Assembly: GCA_965223165.1 (NCBI GenBank)
Contig: CBDCVQ010000009.1
Coordinates: forward strand, 496,001 to 560,000
Source: JABDMH01 sp965223165
Lineage (GTDB): Bacteria > Bacteroidota > Bacteroidia > Chitinophagales > Saprospiraceae
Length of the DNA: 64,000 nucleotides
Direction: 5' to 3'
The notes below the pieces were generated by a model. The model was not told where the DNA came from. It searched no databases and saw only the letters and a program-made list of their open reading frames with translations. A program made the translations under genes and the position numbers. Below are positions 1 through 7,612 of this stretch, in pieces. Within the stretch, counting starts at the first letter, position 1. Every line of letters begins with the position of its first letter.

Positions 1-2763
1 ATCCACGGCACCCAAGTGTTAGATATTGTACTGGCTACTGCTGTCAGCACGCTCGATCAGGTGGTCGTTGTGGGTTACGGTCAACGGAAGAAGGTGGATC
101 TGACAGGTGCAGTTTTTGCGATCGATGCAGAGCAGATAAATCAGCGGCCTGTGACGAACGCCACGACACTCCTGGCAGGAATGGTCCCAGGACTCACAGT
201 CTTACAAAAATCGGGAAGGCCGGGAGCCAATGCAGGTGCCCTGCGGATAAGAGGAATTGGCACCCTTGGCAACTCAAACCCGTTGGTCATTGTGGATGGT
301 ATAGAGGCTGATCTCCAGGATGTAGATGTCAACGATATAGACAACATCTCTGTGCTGAAAGATGCATCAGCAGCAGCAATCTATGGTGTAAGAGCTGCCA
401 ATGGTGTAGTCCTCGTGACGACCAAAAGGGGAAGTGGCAGACCCGTCGTCCAGTATCACGGAGCAGTTGGTTCTCTCTCTCCCTTTAAGGTACCCGATCG
501 TGTGGATGCATATAACTATGCCCTGCTACATAACGCAGCCAATGAGGCAGATGGCAAGGCTCTCAGATATACCGCCGAGGACCTCAGTAAATGGCAGTCG
601 GGAAGCAGCCCCAAAACGCACCCAGACAATGATCAATTTGAGGCGCTGCTAGCCAGCGGAGACCCGACTAGACACTTCCACAACCTTAGTGTGTCAGGGA
701 GCAATGACGCAACGCAATACTACCTTTCACTGGGCTATAGCTATGAGGGGGGACTAATAGCTACCCACGGATATGACCGGCTAAATTATCGGATAAACCT
801 CGATCAAGGAGTGGGTGAAAGGCTCAATGTCGGTATCAATCTCGCGGGCTCCTTTGCACATATGAAGGGAAACACACAAAGCGTGGGACAATTGATCACG
901 GAGGCTTACCGGCACCATCCGGGAGACGCCATCAGATACCCAAATGGCACCTATCCCGTCAATTCTGCTTGGGGAGGCACAAGAAATATGGTCGCATATG
1001 TATCGGCCCCACTGGGAACCAACGACCACAAATACAATGACCTGATACACTCAGCCTATGCCGAATATGAGCTCATTCCCAAGCTACGTGTTAAGGCCCA
1101 ATTTGTGGCGAGAAACGACAATGCACACCAATTCTACTTCAGGAACTACTTTACGCACTATCGCTATGATGCATCGACAGATTCGTATCCAGCGTCTGGG
1201 ACAATCCCAGGAGGAATTATCCGCCAGGCCAATTCAGACTGGGACCTAACCAGTAGGCTAGTTGCCACCTATGCAAAGCAATTCAATAAAGACAAGCTTG
1301 ATCTACTTGTAGGCCTCGAGCAGAGAAGCGTTGACAAAGAGGGATTTACCGCAGGAAGATCTTCCTTAGTTGGCAATAATAATATCCTACAACTTGATGG
1401 TGTTGCGGATGCCAATGATTTTACTGGAGGAAATAGAACACAATATAGATTTAGATCCCTTTTTGCCAGTGCCAACTACAATATTGACAACAAATATCTT
1501 TTGGAAGCAAATCTACGTTATGACGGGACTTCAAGATTCCCAAAGCATGATCGATATGCACTCTTCCCCTCTTTTTCTGCTGCCTGGAGAATTTCTGAAG
1601 AGAAGTTCTTCAAGTCCAGCTCGGTGGATCATCTGAAACTTCGTGCCTCATGGGGCAAACTCGGCAATCAGGAAATCGGCGACTATGCCTATCTAAACAC
1701 TTTCGGCATCACCTACAATTACGTCTTCGGAGGCGACACCTTCAACGGGATTGGTGAAACTGCTCGATTGGCCAATAGTAATATCACTTGGGAGACAACC
1801 ACGATAACTAACATCGGACTTGATCTAGGGATCTTAAACGGTAAAATAGCCATTGTAGCCGAGTACTTCATCAAAAACACCAGGGACATCCTGCTAGGGC
1901 TGCCCCAACCATCGATTCTGGGCGCGGCAGCCCCTGTGGTGAATGCAGGCTCGGTCTCCAACAAGGGCTTTGAGTTCGGAATTGACTACAACGGCCCTCG
2001 AAATAGACGTTTAACTTACCACTTGAATGCAAATGTATCCTTTGTTAAGAACAAAATTACCGATCTAAAAGGCACGGACGCACCAGGCCGTAAGGTTGGA
2101 GATCCCATACAGAATATTTTTGGTTATGTGGCCAAGGGTATTTTCAACAGCCAAGCAGAAATAGATCAAGCGCCCGATCAATCATTTTTTGGTACCGATC
2201 CGCAACCTGGAGATATTAATTATGCAGACCTGAACAATGACAATGTGGTCGATGCCAATGACAGGCAATCCCTAGGGTCGTTCTTTCCCAAAACAAGTTT
2301 TGGCCTTCAGGCCGGCGTGACATGGAAGAGTCTGAATTTATCGATGGTTTGGCAGGGGTTTGCTAATGTAGATGCTCTCACGCAGGGTCCGACGGTCAGA
2401 CCCTTTGACGGAGGAGCCAGGCCCACACTCGCTATGATAAACAATACATGGTCTGATAACAACAGAGATGCTGAACTACCTAGACTCTCGTTTGATAGCC
2501 AGGGTCGCAACTACCAGACCAGTTCATTCTGGGTCGAGAAAGCCTCATTTGTCAAGCTCAGAAATCTACAATTGGGATATACGATCGATGACGTGCTAGG
2601 ATTGGAGAAGATAAGGTTTTATCTGTCAGGTGAAAACCTGTTGTATTTATCTGGGATAAAAGACGTCGATCCAGAGTTTGCACATGGTAATCCATTTGCC
2701 TGGAACAACTCCAACTACCCATCAAGTCGGCTCTTCATGGGCGGAGTCAATGTCACATTTTAA
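1..2763 (+). CDS. SusC/RagA-like TonB-dependent outer-membrane receptor, 5' end outside window
   Basis: The frame is open from base 1, so the N-terminus (signal peptide and most of the carboxypeptidase-like domain) lies outside the window. The visible part starts just before the VVVVGYG sequence typical of SusC proteins, followed by the plug domain (RIRGIGTLGNSNPLVIVDG, then a DASAAAIYGVRAANGVVLVTTK-type segment) and a long beta-barrel ending in FNVTF-like aromatic residues. SusC proteins import glycans or peptides across the outer membrane using TonB energy, with a SusD lipoprotein as lid. The SusD partner follows 11 bp downstream. The GTG at base 16 is not a credible start because homology continues upstream. 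Substrate cannot be inferred. The family call is firm. Confidence 0.95.
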   Translation: MHGTQVLDIVLATAVSTLDQVVVVGYGQRKKVDLTGAVFAIDAEQINQRPVTNATTLLAGMVPGLTVLQKSGRPGANAGALRIRGIGTLGNSNPLVIVDGIEADLQDVDVNDIDNISVLKDASAAAIYGVRAANGVVLVTTKRGSGRPVVQYHGAVGSLSPFKVPDRVDAYNYALLHNAANEADGKALRYTAEDLSKWQSGSSPKTHPDNDQFEALLASGDPTRHFHNLSVSGSNDATQYYLSLGYSYEGGLIATHGYDRLNYRINLDQGVGERLNVGINLAGSFAHMKGNTQSVGQLITEAYRHHPGDAIRYPNGTYPVNSAWGGTRNMVAYVSAPLGTNDHKYNDLIHSAYAEYELIPKLRVKAQFVARNDNAHQFYFRNYFTHYRYDASTDSYPASGTIPGGIIRQANSDWDLTSRLVATYAKQFNKDKLDLLVGLEQRSVDKEGFTAGRSSLVGNNNILQLDGVADANDFTGGNRTQYRFRSLFASANYNIDNKYLLEANLRYDGTSRFPKHDRYALFPSFSAAWRISEEKFFKSSSVDHLKLRASWGKLGNQEIGDYAYLNTFGITYNYVFGGDTFNGIGETARLANSNITWETTTITNIGLDLGILNGKIAIVAEYFIKNTRDILLGLPQPSILGAAAPVVNAGSVSNKGFEFGIDYNGPRNRRLTYHLNANVSFVKNKITDLKGTDAPGRKVGDPIQNIFGYVAKGIFNSQAEIDQAPDQSFFGTDPQPGDINYADLNNDNVVDANDRQSLGSFFPKTSFGLQAGVTWKSLNLSMVWQGFANVDALTQGPTVRPFDGGARPTLAMINNTWSDNNRDAELPRLSFDSQGRNYQTSSFWVEKASFVKLRNLQLGYTIDDVLGLEKIRFYLSGENLLYLSGIKDVDPEFAHGNPFAWNNSNYPSSRLFMGGVNVTF

Positions 2764-2774
2764 ATTTAATAGAC

Positions 2775-4343
2775 ATGAGATTTGTTTTGTTCTTATTAAT
2801 CGCAGCATTATCTTTTGCATGCAACGATGGATACTTTGATCTTGCTCCGCAGGACAAGTTGTCAGAGGTCAATTTCTGGCAGACCGAAAAAGACGCATTT
2901 GATGCGTTAACGGGCGTCTATGCTAGACTAGGTGAAAAAGGGAGTATCTGGAATATATGGACACGCTATACCTGGGGCACCAGCTGTATGACAGATGATG
3001 CCCGTGGACCATTTGGAGATTTTCGAAATGGTTCGCTAAATCCCACCAGTGGAGATGTCGGTGAGCTGTGGAGAGATTTTTACACTTCCATCAGGACCTG
3101 CAACGTATTTCTCGATAATATTGACAAGCCGGTCATGGATGAGAATTTGAGAATACAGTACAGCTCCGAGGCGAGATTTCTCAGAGCCTTCTTTTACTCT
3201 CATCTCACCAACCATTGGGGCGGAGTACCCCTTCTGCAAAGCGCTCTCGACTTGGATGAGTTGTCGATTCCCAGAAGCACGGCTGGTGAAGTCCAAGATT
3301 TTATCCTAGATGAGTTGGAGATTGCAGCGAAGGGACTTCCAATGTCATACAGTGACCAGGATCTCGGCCGAGCAACAAGTGGCGCCGCATTGACTCTTAA
3401 AGCCAGACAGCACCTTTACAGGGGTCAGTTTGAGGCGGCCTCAGAGACCGCACTTCAAATAATGTCGATGGGATATAAACTTTTTCAAGATGAAAACGGA
3501 GAAGGGTATTACTCGTTAGCACAACCGGAAAATGAGGACAATAGCGAGATAATATTTGCGGTGAGGTATCAATTGCCTGACCATGGCTATTTCTTCCAGA
3601 CATGGATTCACCCATCCGAACACGTTCATGAAGGATGGGGAGGCATTCAAGTCTTCCAGTCCTTTGTGGATGCTTTTGAATGCACTGACGGCAAAACAAT
3701 TCAAGAATCACCCCTGTTTGATCCCCAAGACGAATTTGTCAACCGCGATCCGCGTTTGGACATGGCCGTTTTGAGGAAAGGAGACATGCTATCTGGTGCG
3801 GAGTTGACTGGACCTGTAGTTGACAATGCAGCCAAGTATACCGGCTATTATCCAAGAAAGCTATACTTCAATAATTATGTGGGCTGGGACCGGTACGACA
3901 CTGATCTGGTTATGATGAGGTATGCTGAAGTACTATTGATATATGCTGAGGCTAGAATTGAACTCGGACAGATAGATCAATCCGTGTTGGATGCCCTCAA
4001 TAGGATCCGGGCTCGAGCATATAATGTCGATGTTGCAGACGTCCACAACTACCCTGCCATTTCTACCTTCGATCAGAATCAATTGCGTACGATCGTGCGA
4101 CGTGAAAGGCATGTTGAACTAGGCCTGGAGTACAATGATTCACGTCTGAATGATCTGCGTCGATGGAAACTTGCAGAAGTGGTCTTGAACGGAAAAGCGA
4201 TGGGCGCAAAAGACGACACCGGAGAATACAGATTCGTGGAAGATTTGAGGTTTGATGCTTCCAAGCATTATCTATGGCCAGTGCCTCAGGAAGAGATTGA
4301 CCTGATTGGCTCCGACGTCATTACTCAGAATGCAGGATATTAG
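2775..4343 (+). CDS. SusD/RagB-like nutrient-binding outer-membrane lipoprotein
   Basis: A 522-residue protein with a short lipoprotein signal ending in LSFAC, which places the lipidated Cys near residue 16. The mature start (DGYFDLAPQDKLSEVNFWQTEKDAFDAL, given here only as a family-typical pattern) and the C-terminal R-x-ERxxEL-like segment (IVRRERHVELGLE) with a final LWPVPQEEI motif are characteristic of RagB/SusD proteins. It should sit on the cell surface as the lid of the upstream SusC receptor, with only 11 bp between the genes, so they are probably co-transcribed. No glycoside hydrolase or other enzyme is nearby to suggest a substrate. Confidence 0.95.
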   Translation: MRFVLFLLIAALSFACNDGYFDLAPQDKLSEVNFWQTEKDAFDALTGVYARLGEKGSIWNIWTRYTWGTSCMTDDARGPFGDFRNGSLNPTSGDVGELWRDFYTSIRTCNVFLDNIDKPVMDENLRIQYSSEARFLRAFFYSHLTNHWGGVPLLQSALDLDELSIPRSTAGEVQDFILDELEIAAKGLPMSYSDQDLGRATSGAALTLKARQHLYRGQFEAASETALQIMSMGYKLFQDENGEGYYSLAQPENEDNSEIIFAVRYQLPDHGYFFQTWIHPSEHVHEGWGGIQVFQSFVDAFECTDGKTIQESPLFDPQDEFVNRDPRLDMAVLRKGDMLSGAELTGPVVDNAAKYTGYYPRKLYFNNYVGWDRYDTDLVMMRYAEVLLIYAEARIELGQIDQSVLDALNRIRARAYNVDVADVHNYPAISTFDQNQLRTIVRRERHVELGLEYNDSRLNDLRRWKLAEVVLNGKAMGAKDDTGEYRFVEDLRFDASKHYLWPVPQEEIDLIGSDVITQNAGY

Positions 4344-4542
4344 AATGCCACAAATGGTCCTACATCAGGCCATCACGAAATCCAACTTATGTTATCTCAA
4401 CACTGCCACCATCATTGCATCTCAAAATCCTACACTCGGCGGCATGTCTTCGACGCTCCAACCATCGCTGATGCCATACTCGATCGGCTCCCTGCTGATT
4501 GCACCAAGAGCATCTTGAAAAGTAAAAGCCTGAGAATACGTT

Positions 4543-4775
4543 CCTAGTAGAGTTTCGTATTAGATATGTTGAATAATTCTAATAGGATTTTGTTCGCAGA
4601 CGAGGCATGACCGAACGATCTCGTAGAGTCGAGCATGACAATGCGAGAAGTGAGGGAACCGCGACAGCGGGTGGGTGGCTAGACATAGCCGTAGCTATGG
4701 CGAGGCTTTGCAACGAAGTATGCGGACCAAAGACATTAGAATTAGCTACAACATTTAATGCGAAGCTCTACTAGG
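4543..4775 (+). mobile_element. MITE-like element, copy A (233 bp)
   Basis: The element begins with CCTAGTAGAG and ends with its inverse, CTCTACTAGG. The two ends are imperfect inverted repeats for about 55 bp. Copies B (27545-27777) and C (50922-51154) have the same length and opposite orientation. Copy A differs from the reverse complement of copy B at only a few percent of positions. No transposase is encoded. A 55-codon frame (4607-4774) starts MTERSR and ends NAKLY, and its TAG stop lies inside the terminal repeat. I see no clear target-site duplication. It lies between SusD and the operator of the next TonB receptor. The non-autonomous transposon interpretation is inferred from the repeats; the repeat family itself is seen directly. 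Confidence 0.8.
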
Positions 4776-4913
4776 CCTCCTTTTTAACTTTGACATCACT
4801 TCGCCTCGAGGGGGGCAATGCCTGACCGAGGGCGGGGTCAATGCTTTGGCAATAGACACATCTGGCAGCCAGCTAGGTAAAAGTCAAGATCGCCGATAGT
4901 TTTGCCACTTCTA

Positions 4914-4930
4914 ATGCAACAAAGTTGCAT
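4914..4930. promoter_or_regulatory. Palindromic operator, candidate Zur/Fur-family site
   Basis: A perfect inverted repeat, ATGCAAC-AAA-GTTGCAT, ends 20 bp before the ATG of the TonB receptor at 4951. Its core, TGCAACA-A-AGTTGCA, fits the 7-1-7 layout of Fur-superfamily boxes and matches sites upstream of the genes at 7613 and 14678. The match is seen directly; zinc control by Zur is inferred from the ZnuD-like receptor. Confidence 0.6.
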
Positions 4931-4950
4931 ATTTGCAGATCCTGCAAGTG

Positions 4951-7374
4951 ATGAAGACTGTAAGAGCTATCGTGACCTTATTTCTAGGACTGCTGCTGTC
5001 GTCAGCTTGGGGGCAGCGCTCTGCGGAATGCATATACTTCATCGAGGGTACTATTAGAGACCTTTCTAACTCGCAGCCCCTACCCTATGCCAACATATTG
5101 ATTAAGGGAAGCCATGTAGGTACCACGAGTGACACCGCAGGATATTTTCGTATTGACAGTATCTGCGAAAAGGAGCTCGATTTAGTCTTCTCCTATGTGG
5201 GCTATAAAAAACTGGAGCACCACCACGACTACCACCACCCCTCGGTCGAAATATTCTTGGCCCAGAGCGACGAGATGTTGGAGAGCATTATCGTCGAGGC
5301 TGAACATCTGGAAGGGGATCTGGAGTCAGGAAGTGTGGAAAAGATCGATTTGCAAGCTGCACCGGTGAGTGCTTCGGAATCCTTTGGCGAGCTGGCTAGC
5401 CTGGTCACCGGCGTTAGTACCGTCAGTGCCGGACAAAACATCGTCAAACCGGTCGTGCACGGCCTGCACAGCAACCGGATTCTCATTGTAAATGAAGGCC
5501 TCCGCCATGAATTTCAAAATTGGGGCACCGACCACGCCCCTGAGATCGATCCCTTTCTGGCGGAGGAGATAGCTGTCGTCAAAGGTGCGTCGACGGTCCG
5601 ATATGGCCCAGATGCATTGGGCGGTGTTATTTTGATAAAGGGTCCCGTCATTGAGCTATCTCAGCCGTTTAAAGGGGAGGTAGACCTGGTTGGAAAATCC
5701 AATGGACGGTCGACAGAAGCCGGAATAAAGATCGAAAAGGGGTTTAAATGGATCGGCGGGATGGCCGCAGCCTCCATCGTTAAGCAAGGTGACCTGCACG
5801 CGCCCCGTTACCAACTGACCAATACGGGGAAAAATGAGATCAGCTATGCGGCAGGGATTCGTCTGCATCCCCTTCCTGAATTAGACATTGATCTACAACA
5901 CAGCCATTTTGAAGAAGAACTCGGCATATTGAGAGGATCGGTGAATTCTAATCTGGATGACCTGCTGATCGCACTCGCCGTAGACACACCCAGTTTTACC
6001 ATGCCCTTTAGCTACGATATTGCCCCTCCCAAGCAAAAGGTCACCCACAATCTTTATAAGGTGATGGCCAGATGGATTGGCCCCAAGCAATCTTTTCAAA
6101 TTCAGTACGGACGTCAAGATAATTACCGGCAGGAGTTTGACGTCAGAAAGGGAAATGACCTCGAGATTCCTAACATTGACCTTAACCTAAACACGGACAT
6201 CATAGATGCGGAATGGAGACATCCTGCACTGGGTCCGGTCACCGGCAAGATAGGTGCCCAGTGGAGTATGCAGTCCAACAGCAATAACGAAGGAACCAAC
6301 ACTGTACCTTTCATCCCAAATTATGATCAGAAGCGATACGGCATTTATCTGATTGAAGCCTGGGAATTCGGTCAGAGCGTCTTGGAATTCGGCCTGCGTT
6401 ATGATGCACAAAATGCGTCCATCGTCGGGCGAGAACCCAATAACGTCATCTACCGAAATGAACTATCCCTAAAGAATTGGAGCGGCACCATCGGTTACAA
6501 ACAGACATTAGCAAAGGGGCATACCTTTCGCACCAATATTGGCACGGCCTGGCGTCCGCCAAACATCGCAGAGCTGTATCGATTTGGCAGGCATTTGAGT
6601 TTCATCGAATACGGGCTCTGGCGATATGAGATCAATGAAAAAACAGACTTCATCTCCACCAGAAATGTGCTGACCGAAGAGGATCGCCCGATAAAAAATG
6701 AAATCGGTCATAAGTGGATTGCCAGCTACGATTTTGATAGCAAAAAAGTTGCCGGGGGCTTAACCGCCTATGTCAACTACGTGGAAAACTACATCTATGC
6801 ACGACCGGCAGGACTGACCCGTACCGTCAGAGGCACCACACCCTTTTTCATCTATGATCAGACAGATGCTTTGCTCTGGGGCTTCGATGCTTCGATGACC
6901 GTACGCCATACGGCAGGTCTGCAGTCTGTGCTGCAGGCTGACTACCTCTGGTCCAGACAAGTGCCATCCAAAGACTATTTTGTCGGCCAACCCCCCGCCC
7001 GCCTTCGATGGAACTTGGAGTATCAACCAGGCAAATTCGCTTTTTTCAAAGACAACAAATTCGGGATCAGATTTTCCTACACGTTCAAACAGCATCAAAA
7101 GCCTCGAATTCTGACGGTAGATGAATTACTAAATGCATTTCGCACGGATCTGGATCTTTTCGTCAATGACGCCTCCGATTTTGATATTGCGGAACCCCCC
7201 GATGGTTTTTTCCTGACCGATCTGCATTGGTCGACGCATCTTCACAATTTCACCCTTGATTTTGCTGTACGAAATCTTCTCAACGTGAGGTACCGAAGCT
7301 ACACCGATCGATTGAGGTACTTTGCGGATTCCTTGGGGCGAAACTTGATTCTTAGAATATCTTACCAGTGGTAG
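4951..7374 (+). CDS. ZnuD-like TonB-dependent receptor, probable zinc or metal-complex uptake
   Basis: I chose the ATG at 4951 over the TTG at 4933 because it gives a clean signal peptide (MKTVRAIVTLFLGLLLSSAWGQ-type, cleavage near residue 21). After it come a carboxypeptidase-regulatory-like domain (about residues 30-110), a plug domain with VVHGLHSNRILIVNEG and a GTDHAPEIDP segment, then VVKGASTVRYGPDALGGVILI and a barrel ending in RISYQW. The DHAPEIDP segment resembles the plug of ZnuD-type receptors. A His-rich stretch (HHHDYHHP, about residues 85-92) fits metal handling. It probably imports zinc or a metal chelate across the outer membrane. The 7-1-7 palindrome just upstream suggests repression by a Fur-family regulator. 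A haem or other metal substrate is possible. Confidence 0.85.
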   Translation: MKTVRAIVTLFLGLLLSSAWGQRSAECIYFIEGTIRDLSNSQPLPYANILIKGSHVGTTSDTAGYFRIDSICEKELDLVFSYVGYKKLEHHHDYHHPSVEIFLAQSDEMLESIIVEAEHLEGDLESGSVEKIDLQAAPVSASESFGELASLVTGVSTVSAGQNIVKPVVHGLHSNRILIVNEGLRHEFQNWGTDHAPEIDPFLAEEIAVVKGASTVRYGPDALGGVILIKGPVIELSQPFKGEVDLVGKSNGRSTEAGIKIEKGFKWIGGMAAASIVKQGDLHAPRYQLTNTGKNEISYAAGIRLHPLPELDIDLQHSHFEEELGILRGSVNSNLDDLLIALAVDTPSFTMPFSYDIAPPKQKVTHNLYKVMARWIGPKQSFQIQYGRQDNYRQEFDVRKGNDLEIPNIDLNLNTDIIDAEWRHPALGPVTGKIGAQWSMQSNSNNEGTNTVPFIPNYDQKRYGIYLIEAWEFGQSVLEFGLRYDAQNASIVGREPNNVIYRNELSLKNWSGTIGYKQTLAKGHTFRTNIGTAWRPPNIAELYRFGRHLSFIEYGLWRYEINEKTDFISTRNVLTEEDRPIKNEIGHKWIASYDFDSKKVAGGLTAYVNYVENYIYARPAGLTRTVRGTTPFFIYDQTDALLWGFDASMTVRHTAGLQSVLQADYLWSRQVPSKDYFVGQPPARLRWNLEYQPGKFAFFKDNKFGIRFSYTFKQHQKPRILTVDELLNAFRTDLDLFVNDASDFDIAEPPDGFFLTDLHWSTHLHNFTLDFAVRNLLNVRYRSYTDRLRYFADSLGRNLILRISYQW

Positions 7375-7403
7375 TCGTCGCTGGCGACAAGTCTTCTACC
7401 CAA

Positions 7404-7427
7404 GAGTGCAGATAAGTATCTGCACTC
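7404..7427 (+). terminator. Hairpin terminator candidate after the TonB receptor
   Basis: The sequence forms a near-perfect stem (GAGTGCAGATA pairing with TATCTGCACTC, with a very tight loop) 30 bp after the receptor stop codon. The U-tract is weak (CTTGT). The position fits a stop to transcription before the next gene, which has its own operators. Confidence 0.5.
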
Positions 7428-7556
7428 CTTGTCCCTGAAGTGCGTGGAGACCCTATCGAATGCTAGGCAGATGTGGATTCTGCCCCCTGCCGCTGAGGTC
7501 CGGCGAAGACCGCATGCAACCCTCAGAATAATCCTCAGATTCCCCTCTTTTCGTTT

Positions 7557-7598
7557 TGAAACGCTGTTGCATTTACCTATGTTTGAAACATTGTTGCA
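7557..7598. promoter_or_regulatory. Two tandem 7-1-7 operator sites upstream of the repeat protein
   Basis: Two 15-bp sites, TGAAACGCTGTTGCA (7557-7571) and TGAAACATTGTTGCA (7584-7598), are spaced 27 bp start to start. The second ends 14 bp before the ATG at 7613. Each matches TGCAACA-N-TGTTGCA with mismatches mainly in the left arm. They share their form with the sites at 4914 and 14791, so the three genes are probably co-regulated. Confidence 0.55.
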
Positions 7599-7612
7599 AA
7601 TAGAATCATAAC

